From contig JAKPMW010000134.1 in assembly GCA_029548715.1 (NCBI GenBank), positions 1 to 15,363 on the forward strand: a stretch of 15,363 bases of DNA. The letters are read 5' to 3'. The position numbers were made by a program, and so were the translations under genes. This document shows positions 1 to 7,252 of this stretch, piece after piece. The stretch comes from Spirochaetota bacterium. Its GTDB lineage: Bacteria; Spirochaetota; JAGLSM01; JAKPMW01. Under the pieces are notes generated by a model, which saw nothing but the letters and a program-made list of their open reading frames with translations, did not search any database and was not told the origin of the DNA. Positions within the stretch are counted from its first letter, which is position 1. Every line of letters begins with the position of its first letter.

Positions 1-5
1 CGCCT

Positions 6-1583
6 CTATCCGGTCACCCCTTCAAGAGCCAGCCGTCCCGCGCCCCTCTCGCCTGTCAGCCTTCCATCCAGCACGACCAGAGCGCCATTGACCATCACCG
101 CATGGATTCCCTGCGGTGATCCACCAGAAACCGACTCGGCCATGTCGGACCCGAACACCACAAGGTCAGCCTGCAGCCCCTCGCGAATCAGCCCCCGATC
201 CGCAAGGCCCAGCCAGGCTGCAGGCCCCGCGGTCATCTTCCTGACGGCATCCTCGATCCGGATCAGGTTTCGCTCAAAGACGTAGCGCTGGAAGACCCGC
301 GGAAAACAGCCGGACACCCGCGGATGGGCTCCCGGGCCAAAGAGTGAATCGCTGGCAATGCAGCCGGCAGGGTGACACAGGATGCGCATGACCATCTCTT
401 CCTGTGTATACTCATCCAGCATGCGTACATCCCCGGCAGCATCCCGCAACACCTGGCAAACCAGCCCGGCGGGGCTGACAGCCCGCTTTGCTGCAGCCTG
501 ATCCAGCGGAACTCCAAGACAGTCATCCGCTGCCCCATGGGCGGCACCCGTGATCCTGATATTTTCCCACCCGACCAGCTCCGGCAGATTATCCCAGGGG
601 GCGCCAGGCTGGACCGGGAGTTTCCCGCTCCAGAGTTGCTCAAGTTCGTCAATCAGACCAGGCTCGGCAAGCCGCCTGAGCAGCACATCCACACCCTCAC
701 GGAGAAGCCAGGGCGGCACGAGGGAGAGAAGACTCGTACTCCCCCAGGTATAGGGATAATGATCGAAGTCCAGACCGTAGCGCTCGATCAGGCCAAGCAC
801 TGCCTCAAGCTGAACGTTATTTCGCCTTCCGATTGCCTTGAGATGCGACAGATGGAGCCGGACCCCGGTCTGCTCGGCAAGATCGATCATCTCCCGAACC
901 GCCGCTTCAAGTTCATCACTCTCGCTCCGGACATGAACCGCCAGCGGTCTGCCATACCGGGCAGCGGTCCGGGCCGCCAGCTCCAGTTCATCCCGGGTTG
1001 AAAACATAGCCGGAAGATAGATCAAGCCAAACGAGAGCCCGCCAATCCCCGCAGCAAACCCTTCTTCGAGGGCTTCGCGATAGCGGACAAGGCCCTCCCT
1101 GCCAAGCGGTGCGGGCGAGTCACCCGCAATCCCGTAGCGCAGCGTGCCGGCACCGATAAAGGGCCGCAGATTGAGAGCCAGTGGCCGCGAGGACAGTGCC
1201 CTGATCCAGTCGGCTGCGCTGTTCCAGCCCCAGTCAAAGGCAGGGTTCCCGATGACCGAAATGGACCGCCAGGCCGGACGGTGTTCCCGGGGAAGAGGAA
1301 ACACGGACAGACCACACTGCCCCGAGACCTCGGTCGTCACACCCTGGAGAATCTTGGGATCAAGCCCCCCCTCCTCCATGATCGCGAGGTCCGAGTGGGA
1401 ATGACAGTCGATAAACCCCGGCGCCACCCAGCGTCCACCCGCATCAAGCCTGCTGTCGCCGGGCAAGGGCTCAACCCTCACCCCGACACGGCAGATGCGC
1501 CCGTCAGCAATCCTGATCTCGCCCCTGTACGGAGGAGCTCCACTGCCATCAACAATGATTCCATTTGTAATGAGATATTGCAT
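6..1583 (-). CDS. N-acyl-D-amino-acid deacylase (D-aminoacylase) family amidohydrolase
   Basis: A 525-residue protein of the amidohydrolase superfamily, D-aminoacylase branch, whose members hydrolyse N-acyl-D-amino acids to the D-amino acid and a carboxylate in the cytoplasm. Visible signatures are the metal-binding HSHSD at residues 61-65, a GVTTEVSGQCG segment carrying the probable ligand Cys90, VHVRSE around His217, SHLKA around His247, and ASDSLFGPGAHPR with the catalytic Asp412. The C-terminal GLIREGLQADLVVF strand is the usual second part of the beta-sandwich domain. Length fits the family (about 480-540). The ATG lies 18 bp after the stop of the M20 hydrolase gene, so the two are almost certainly cotranscribed. 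The ribosome site is only a G-rich run. The gene is intact and ends in TAG near the window edge. Exact substrate is not readable; a related N-acyl or dihydropyrimidinase-like amidohydrolase activity is possible. Confidence 0.9.
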   Translation of the reverse strand: MQYLITNGIIVDGSGAPPYRGEIRIADGRICRVGVRVEPLPGDSRLDAGGRWVAPGFIDCHSHSDLAIMEEGGLDPKILQGVTTEVSGQCGLSVFPLPREHRPAWRSISVIGNPAFDWGWNSAADWIRALSSRPLALNLRPFIGAGTLRYGIAGDSPAPLGREGLVRYREALEEGFAAGIGGLSFGLIYLPAMFSTRDELELAARTAARYGRPLAVHVRSESDELEAAVREMIDLAEQTGVRLHLSHLKAIGRRNNVQLEAVLGLIERYGLDFDHYPYTWGSTSLLSLVPPWLLREGVDVLLRRLAEPGLIDELEQLWSGKLPVQPGAPWDNLPELVGWENIRITGAAHGAADDCLGVPLDQAAAKRAVSPAGLVCQVLRDAAGDVRMLDEYTQEEMVMRILCHPAGCIASDSLFGPGAHPRVSGCFPRVFQRYVFERNLIRIEDAVRKMTAGPAAWLGLADRGLIREGLQADLVVFGSDMAESVSGGSPQGIHAVMVNGALVVLDGRLTGERGAGRLALEGVTG

Positions 1584-1601
1584 TCCCAGCCCCCCGGCCA
1601 G

Positions 1602-2804
1602 TCAGCGACCTGCGGTCCCCTGGCGCGCTACATGCCCGGACAAGGCACGCGCGAGCGCCGTGTATCCCCTGGCCGCCGCCAGCACCTGACTAACCTCGAC
1701 GTATTCATCTGCAATGTGGGCACAATCCTCCCGGGACGGCCCGAAGCCCAGTGTGGGTATTCCACGGCGGCCCGCACTCTCGCTCCCGTCGGTACAAAAT
1801 CCCCAGGTGCGGATTTCGGCAGGCAGACCGGCCGCAGCAAGGGCAGCCTGGGCCACCGCCCTGAACGGGTCCTCCGCGGAGACGACCCAGGCCGGGAAAA
1901 ACCGTCTGGCCTTGAGCGTTTTCCCGGTCCACGTTTTGAACTCTGCCTCGACAATCCCGGCCTGCGCCGAGATACCCGGGCATGCCCCCACCTGACGTTC
2001 GAGCAGAGCGCGGAGGGGGGCGATGACATCCTCCTCCCGCTCGCCGGGCAAGACCCGCCTGTCCCAGGTGCTCGTACACAAGGCGGGAATCACCGAAGCA
2101 CCAGGCCAGGGTGAGGAAATGACATCCACCGGTTCGAGGATGGCCGGCCCAAGCAGTGGATCATGGGGCAAACTAATCTGGTCAATGGAAGAAAAGATGG
2201 AGGCAAACCCGCGCACGGCATTCAGACCGGCCGAGGGGCACGACGAATGAGCGCTTTTGCCATGAACCTCAAGCCTGATTTCGGCCCGGCCCTTTTGTCC
2301 AACGGCCAGCTCCAGTTCGGTTGCCTCTCCCACAACAACGACATCCACCGGGCAGGCGTCAAGCAGATGACCGAAGGCCACTCCCTCGAAAATCTCTTCG
2401 CAGACAACCGCCGCAAGAACAAGCTCACCAGGGAGTTCCTTCTTTTCGGGAACAAGCGCAGCCAGACCGTGAGCCATGGCAACCAGGGCTGCTTTCATGT
2501 CGCTTGTGCCCCTGCCCCAGATCCGGCCGGCGGAGACCTCTCCGCCAAAGGGGTCCCTGGACCAGAGAGCGGGATCCCCCTCGGATACCGTATCGATATG
2601 ACCTTCAAAGCAGACACGCCCGCCGGGTCGTCCTCCACGAATCACGGCCACAAGATTCCCGACCGGGTCCGTACAAACCTCGTCAAAGCCCAGCCTGTGC
2701 AGGAGGGAGGCAAAGAGCCGGACAGCCCCATCCTCCTCCCCCGAGAGGCTGCGTTGCTGTACCAGCAGGGCAACATCGGCAATCAGGGAAACATCATCTA
2801 TCAA
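1602..2804 (-). CDS. M20 family metallohydrolase (YgeY/ArgE/DapE-like)
   Basis: A 400-residue cytoplasmic di-metal hydrolase of peptidase family M20. Members split amide bonds of acylated amino acids, dipeptides or carbamoyl compounds. Visible metal and catalytic residues are His69 and Asp71 (GHIDTV), bridging Asp102 (GRGTSDMKA), the Glu136-Glu137 pair, Glu160 (GEAT) and His363 near the C-terminus. The dimerisation domain lies at about 170-290, with HGKSAHSS inside it. The pattern GQKGRAE plus GIPTLGFGPSRED resembles the YgeY subgroup, but this is recall, not a search. The start is a TTG, chosen because a full GGAGG ribosome site sits 7 bases before it. The gene lies 46 bp after dinB and 18 bp before the D-aminoacylase gene. 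Pairing with that gene suggests salvage of N-acylated amino acids, which is inference. Confidence 0.88.
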   Translation of the reverse strand: MIDDVSLIADVALLVQQRSLSGEEDGAVRLFASLLHRLGFDEVCTDPVGNLVAVIRGGRPGGRVCFEGHIDTVSEGDPALWSRDPFGGEVSAGRIWGRGTSDMKAALVAMAHGLAALVPEKKELPGELVLAAVVCEEIFEGVAFGHLLDACPVDVVVVGEATELELAVGQKGRAEIRLEVHGKSAHSSCPSAGLNAVRGFASIFSSIDQISLPHDPLLGPAILEPVDVISSPWPGASVIPALCTSTWDRRVLPGEREEDVIAPLRALLERQVGACPGISAQAGIVEAEFKTWTGKTLKARRFFPAWVVSAEDPFRAVAQAALAAAGLPAEIRTWGFCTDGSESAGRRGIPTLGFGPSREDCAHIADEYVEVSQVLAAARGYTALARALSGHVARQGTAGR

Positions 2805-2811
2805 GGAACAC

Positions 2812-2816
2812 CCTCC
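2812..2816 (-). promoter_or_regulatory. Ribosome binding site deciding a TTG start
   Basis: A perfect GGAGG on the minus strand, 7 bases before the TTG at 2804-2802. It supports TTG as the start of the M20 hydrolase gene. Confidence 0.7.
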
Positions 2817-2850
2817 AACAGGGAATACCCTTTATTCAAGGTAGACAAAT

Positions 2851-4035
2851 TCAGCCCTGCCCGGATGCACGCCAGGGGGGTGGAAAGGGAAGATCGGGCT
2901 GGAGAACATCCTGTTCGCGGTGGTCAAGACCCGAAACGGATACCCCGACAAGTCGCAGGGGCTCATGCCCCGCCCGTGTCCTTGCAAGAAGCGCAAGGGA
3001 TTCGTGAAAGATCACCCGCGCATCCGCTGTCGGACGGGGCAGGGTGTGCGAACGGGTTACCGTGGCAAAGTCCGCCGTCCGAACCTTGACCGTGATCGTG
3101 GTGCCGGCCACACCAGACGCATCCATCCCGGCCGCGACTTCCCCGGCCAGGGATTCAAGAATGTCCTGGATCTCTTCAAGACTCTCAATATCACGCTGAA
3201 ACGTGGTCTCGCGGCCGTATGACTTGCGCTCGCGCTCGGGCTCAACAGGCCGTTCGTCAACACCCCGCGCCATCTCCCAGAGGAGGATCCCCGTTTTTCC
3301 AAAAAATCGGACCAGCTCATCCCGGCTCCGGGCTGCCAGGCCAGCCCCATCACAAATCCCCTTGCTGCGCAGCCTGGACGCGGTCACCTTTCCCACGCCC
3401 CAAAAGCGCTCAATGGGCAGGGTCGCCAGAAACTCGCGGACCATTGCAGGCTGAATGACCGTCAACCCGTCCGGTTTGTCCATGTCAGAAGCGAGCTTGG
3501 CCAGAAATTTGTTTGCGGCCACACCGGCCGAAGCAGTCAGTCCGGTTTCCCGCACAATATCCTGCCTGATGCTGTGCGCAATCGCCCGTCCGCCTTTCAT
3601 TGGGTCCGGAGCCCCGGTTTCAGCACCAGTCCTGCTTCCGCAAGCGGCAACAAGGGCTCTCCCGACAGGCATCAGATGTCCCGGGCTGGCATCAAGGTAG
3701 GCCTCGTCCAGTGAGAGCGGCTCGATGCAGTCCGTATAGCGGGAAAAAATCCGCCGGATATGGCGTGATACGATCTCGTAGGCGGCAAAGCGGGGACGGA
3801 CAAAAACGGCCTGGGGGCAAAGCCGCCAGGCCTGACTGCAGGGCATCGCCGAGCGCACACCAAAAACCCTGGCTTCGTAGGAACAGGTACAGACCACACC
3901 CCGCGAATCGGGCGGGCCGCCGACCACGACCGGCCTGCCCCTGAGGGCCGGGTCATCCCGCTGTTCTACAGCGGCAAAAAACGCATCCATGTCGATATGA
4001 ATGATGACTCGACTCTCTTCGCTGCCCTGTCCCAT
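2851..4035 (-). CDS. dinB: DNA polymerase IV (Y-family translesion polymerase)
   Basis: A 394-residue Y-family polymerase that copies past DNA damage. It shows IIHIDMDAFFAAVEQ with metal ligand Asp15, YEARVFGVRSAMP (finger), LSLDEAYLD with catalytic Asp110 and Glu111, SAGVAANKFLAKLASD near 169-184, a helix-hairpin-helix WGVGKVTASRL near 212-222, and a little-finger domain from about 270. Near the C-terminus QPDLPF (379-384) fits the beta-clamp binding motif. Compared with typical DinB (about 350 residues) there is an extra stretch of roughly 20-25 residues at about 119-149, between the catalytic DE and the AIAHSIRQD helix. The ATG is 16 bp after the stop of the TPR gene, with GAGGGG just upstream, so it is translated from the TPR-led transcript. 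No LexA-type palindrome is evident immediately upstream. Confidence 0.96.
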   Translation of the reverse strand: MGQGSEESRVIIHIDMDAFFAAVEQRDDPALRGRPVVVGGPPDSRGVVCTCSYEARVFGVRSAMPCSQAWRLCPQAVFVRPRFAAYEIVSRHIRRIFSRYTDCIEPLSLDEAYLDASPGHLMPVGRALVAACGSRTGAETGAPDPMKGGRAIAHSIRQDIVRETGLTASAGVAANKFLAKLASDMDKPDGLTVIQPAMVREFLATLPIERFWGVGKVTASRLRSKGICDGAGLAARSRDELVRFFGKTGILLWEMARGVDERPVEPERERKSYGRETTFQRDIESLEEIQDILESLAGEVAAGMDASGVAGTTITVKVRTADFATVTRSHTLPRPTADARVIFHESLALLARTRAGHEPLRLVGVSVSGLDHREQDVLQPDLPFPPPWRASGQG

Positions 4036-4051
4036 ACCCCCTCACCCGGAT

Positions 4052-6247
4052 TTACAGTTTTCCGAGATGGCCCTCAACCACCGCCCGCTGGGCGTAATTG
4101 GGCACATCCGCAAGGAGCCGGGTAAAGGTCGCCCGGGCCTCGGCATTCTTCCCCTGCAGCATCTGGATCTCTCCGATCCGCTGTCTCGCCAGCCCGTTTT
4201 TGGGTTCAAACTGGAGAAGCTTGCCAAACTCTTCAAGGGCCGCATCGTAGCGTTTTGAGAGCCTGAGGGCCTCCCCGAGATTGAAGCGTGTGTCGAGGTC
4301 TGCGGGCTGCAATCCGAGCGCAGTCCGGTAGGCGGCAATCGCCTCGTCAAAGAGCTGCTGCCCGGCCAGGATCAGTCCCTTGCTGGCATGGGCCCGGGCG
4401 TTGTTTCCGTCACTCGCAACCGCCTTCTGGACATGCTCCAGTGCCTTTTCCGGCTGCGAAAGCAGGCGATACACCCGCGAGAGGGCGATATTGGTCTCCA
4501 CGTCTCCTGCATTGGCGGCATGTGCCTTGCTAAAATAATCCAGCGCCTCCTGCAACCGGCCCGCCTTGATAAAGGTGTTTCCAAGATTGTGGCTGGCCTC
4601 GGCACTCCCGGGCCTGATAACGAGAGCCTTTTTGTAGGCCTCAACCGCCGGCGACCATTGGCCCAGCTTTTCGTTCATCCTGCCGAGATTGTACGCTGCA
4701 ACGTAATTTTTCGGATCCTTGTCCAGGGCACGATTGTAATACGCCGCCGCAGCCTGATAGCGGCCCGAACCATCCGAGACAAGACCGAGATAGACCAGGG
4801 CATCCCCGTTGTCGGGCTGGCTGCGCAACACGGCCTGGAACTGCTGTTCTGCGGCCTGATAGTTTCCGGCCTGGTAATAAAGGCGCCCGAGGTTGAACAG
4901 CGGCTTGTCATAGCCGGGCTGGGCCTGCATGGCCTTTGTGTATGCGCTCACGGCTCCCGCCGAATTACCCAGTTTTTCCTGGGAGAGTCCGAGGTTGAAC
5001 CAGGCCTTGGCAAAGCTCCTGTCGATGGCGACTGTTCGCTGAAATGCATCCCGGGCCATCTGAAAGGCACCCCGCCTGTAGTAGATATATCCCAGGCGGT
5101 ACCAGGCCATCATGTTTTCAGGATCGTACTGAACCACCTTGCGGTACGAATCCAGCGCACTGTCGAGCTGGTCACGCTCGAATGCCACCTCGGCCTTCGT
5201 CATGTGGGCGCCGGCATCCGTCGGAGAGAGGGCAAGCGCACGCTCCGCATCCGAAAGCGCGTCACCCATCCGGCGCAGCCTGAGATTGGCGGTGCTCCTT
5301 CCGGACCAGGCATCCGGATTCTTGTCATCCTTGTCCAGCGCTTTGGCAAAGGTATCCCGGGCTGTGCTGTTCTGGCTTTTCAGCAACTGCTGCCGGCCCT
5401 CACGGACAAGCTGGCGGGCGGCCTCGCGCGGATCATCGCTTCGCTCCCGTGTCCCGTTTTTCCGGCTGTCAGCCTCGAGCTTGCGCAGCAGTTCACGGTC
5501 ACGCGGCGACAGGCGGGCATCATCCCGGTCCGGCCGGTCATCACGGATACGGACATCATTCCGTTTCGATGATTCGTCAGCCTTGATCCGGTCAGCCAGA
5601 CGCGTCCGCCTTGAGGCGATTTCCTTGCGGAATTTTTCAGCATCCGCATCGCCAATCCCGGGATTTCCACCGGCATCAAGAATATCGAGGGCCTGATCCA
5701 GCTTGTCCAGCGCACGCTGTGCCAGGCCGATCTTTTCGTCATCGTCGGCACGACGCACGAGCCTTCTGATCCGGGCCGCGGCATCTCCACCACGCGCCGC
5801 ATCCTCCCGACCCTGCTGTGCATCCCGCTTCATCTCGTCAAGTCTGCGGGCCAGATCATCCAGCCCGCGCAGACGGGTCTCATCATCCGCACCACCGGAC
5901 CGGCCTTCGATCTGCCTGCGGAGATCGGCCAGTGCCCGGGCTGCATCATCCAGCCGCTCAATCGCCCGCTCATACCGGCCGGCCCGCATGTCGGCCCGGG
6001 CCTGCTCGATCAGCCCGTTTACATCCGCAGCACCCTGTCGCAGCCAGAGGACCAAAACCGCCGCCAGTACCAGCAGCGAGAGCGCCACCAACCCGCGCTT
6101 TCCGTCAACTATCCGGACCTTTTCTGCCTTGTGGGCGGAAGGCTGGGCCTCAGCCACCTTGCGCGGCCCGGATGCACGGGTACCGCTTTGACGCCTGCCT
6201 GCTGAGGGGGGCAGGGATCCGCCCCCCGTCGTTTTTCGTGTTGCCAT
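4052..6247 (-). CDS. Large membrane-anchored TPR protein
   Basis: A 731-residue protein. Residues 1-50 are basic and low in complexity. A single hydrophobic membrane segment spans about 51-70. Residues 75-275 are very rich in Arg, Asp, Glu and Ala and look helical or coiled-coil. About 13 consecutive 34-residue tetratricopeptide repeats run from about 277 to 718, recognisable by the Y/F-NLG....G....A....Y..A....P pattern. The topology suggests a cytoplasmic N-terminus and a repeat domain outside the cytoplasmic membrane. TPR arrays are protein-binding scaffolds; no enzymatic motif is visible. The ATG has GGGGAG about 7 bases upstream. It follows a smaller TPR gene by 48 bp and precedes dinB by 16 bp. 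A spirochaete-type envelope or scaffold protein is my guess; the partner is unknown. Confidence 0.88.
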   Translation of the reverse strand: MATRKTTGGGSLPPSAGRRQSGTRASGPRKVAEAQPSAHKAEKVRIVDGKRGLVALSLLVLAAVLVLWLRQGAADVNGLIEQARADMRAGRYERAIERLDDAARALADLRRQIEGRSGGADDETRLRGLDDLARRLDEMKRDAQQGREDAARGGDAAARIRRLVRRADDDEKIGLAQRALDKLDQALDILDAGGNPGIGDADAEKFRKEIASRRTRLADRIKADESSKRNDVRIRDDRPDRDDARLSPRDRELLRKLEADSRKNGTRERSDDPREAARQLVREGRQQLLKSQNSTARDTFAKALDKDDKNPDAWSGRSTANLRLRRMGDALSDAERALALSPTDAGAHMTKAEVAFERDQLDSALDSYRKVVQYDPENMMAWYRLGYIYYRRGAFQMARDAFQRTVAIDRSFAKAWFNLGLSQEKLGNSAGAVSAYTKAMQAQPGYDKPLFNLGRLYYQAGNYQAAEQQFQAVLRSQPDNGDALVYLGLVSDGSGRYQAAAAYYNRALDKDPKNYVAAYNLGRMNEKLGQWSPAVEAYKKALVIRPGSAEASHNLGNTFIKAGRLQEALDYFSKAHAANAGDVETNIALSRVYRLLSQPEKALEHVQKAVASDGNNARAHASKGLILAGQQLFDEAIAAYRTALGLQPADLDTRFNLGEALRLSKRYDAALEEFGKLLQFEPKNGLARQRIGEIQMLQGKNAEARATFTRLLADVPNYAQRAVVEGHLGKL

Positions 6248-6295
6248 GTAGTACTCCCCTGGATCTGGATCAAGTCTGGCTCGCCCGCCGCGGGT

Positions 6296-7066
6296 TCAGT
6301 TTTCGATGTCCTCGCCCTTGTTGTAGTCGGCCTTGTCCTTGCTTTTGGTGGTCACATCATTGACTTTGGTCGTCACGTCTCCGGCAGTCAGCACGGGCGA
6401 CTGACGATTGGTTGAAGCCGCGGTTTTTGCATTGGTTGCGCTCGATCCCGCCAGCATGGCTGCAAGCCTGTCCCGCAGGGCCTGCTTGCGGGCATCTTCC
6501 TCGGCCTGGCGCTTGTCAGCAAGGGCCTTTTGCTGGGCAGGAAAAAGGAAATTGGTCTGCGACAGGAGGGCGATGGCCTTGCGGATGGTATCGGCCTGGG
6601 GATTGGCCGGTGCCTCGGCGAGATAGCGCTGCCAGGACGCTATGGTGTTGGTCTTGTCGGAAAGCTGGTACCAGGCCCGCCCCATCTCGAGCCAGGCCTC
6701 AACCAGCCGGCTGTCGCTGTCAAGCGAACGACGCAGGCTCTCCAGTGACTCACGGTATTTTCCGCCATGATACAGGGCCTGTCCGATGTTGAAATGAAAG
6801 ATCCCGGGGCGCCCGGCCAAGTCAAGACCAATGCGGTAATACGCAACGGCCTTGTCAAACTCGCGCTTGTGCGTGTAGATGTTTCCAATGTAGAGATAGC
6901 AGTCGGGATTTTCGGGCTGCTCCCTGACAGCGGCAAGAAGGGTGACCAGGGCGATTTCGTAACGCCCGGCGAGATAGTGCTCCCGACCCTTGACAAAGGG
7001 ATCATTCCCGCCAGCAGCACCCAGCATGGCAAAGATCAGCAGCATCAGTATCAGGGTCTTTCTCAT
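6296..7066 (-). CDS. Exported TPR protein
   Basis: A 256-residue protein with an N-terminal signal peptide: MRK, a hydrophobic core at about 4-16, then small residues GAAGG with probable cleavage near residue 20. There is no lipobox cysteine. Three or four TPR-like repeats occupy about 24-155 (for example CYLYIGNIYTHKREFDKA and HFNIGQALYHGGKYRE). A charged helix at about 176-205 and a Thr/Lys-rich tail with two VTTK copies follow. It is probably periplasmic and binds protein partners; no catalytic motif is seen. GGGGAG precedes the ATG. It is the first gene of the five-gene minus-strand block and is divergent from the third TPR gene, so the three TPR products may work together. That link is inference from position only. 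Confidence 0.85.
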   Translation of the reverse strand: MRKTLILMLLIFAMLGAAGGNDPFVKGREHYLAGRYEIALVTLLAAVREQPENPDCYLYIGNIYTHKREFDKAVAYYRIGLDLAGRPGIFHFNIGQALYHGGKYRESLESLRRSLDSDSRLVEAWLEMGRAWYQLSDKTNTIASWQRYLAEAPANPQADTIRKAIALLSQTNFLFPAQQKALADKRQAEEDARKQALRDRLAAMLAGSSATNAKTAASTNRQSPVLTAGDVTTKVNDVTTKSKDKADYNKGEDIEN

Positions 7067-7089
7067 AAACGCTCCCCTCCCCTGTTGAT

Positions 7090-7095
7090 ACTATA
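7090..7095 (-). promoter_or_regulatory. Possible -10 box of the five-gene minus-strand operon
   Basis: TATAGT on the minus strand, 5 of 6 matches to the sigma-70 -10 consensus, about 23 bases before the ATG of the exported TPR gene. No good -35 hexamer stands at 16-18 bases, so the call is weak. A start here would give a very short leader that still contains the ribosome site. Confidence 0.35.
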
Positions 7096-7140
7096 CACTA
7101 TCGGCAGATGAAGAACACAGGGTAAGCACAGGCGTCAGTG

Positions 7141-7169
7141 TTGACAAATCCGGCCCTGGGGCATACTAT
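7141..7169 (+). promoter_or_regulatory. Strong sigma-70 type promoter
   Basis: A perfect -35 TTGACA (7141-7146), a 17-base spacer and -10 TACTAT (7164-7169). It faces the plus-strand TPR gene and would give an untranslated leader of about 75 bases. It is the best promoter match I found in the window. Confidence 0.7.
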
Positions 7170-7252
7170 TTTTTTCATGCTCTGTACTGCAACCGCGCCC
7201 GCGTGCCGATGATCTGACAAAAGGGCGCACCCATTCTTCGGACGAGGACGGC

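Noticed and set aside
1281..3089. Long plus-strand frames (277 and 308 codons) opposite the amidohydrolase, M20 and dinB genes
   Set aside because: The translations are Pro/Arg/Gly-rich without motifs, while the minus strand encodes recognisable enzymes throughout.
4388..5572. Plus-strand frame of 394 codons opposite the large TPR gene
   Set aside because: It is a mirror of a high-GC coding strand; the minus-strand product has clear TPR repeats and this one has no domain.
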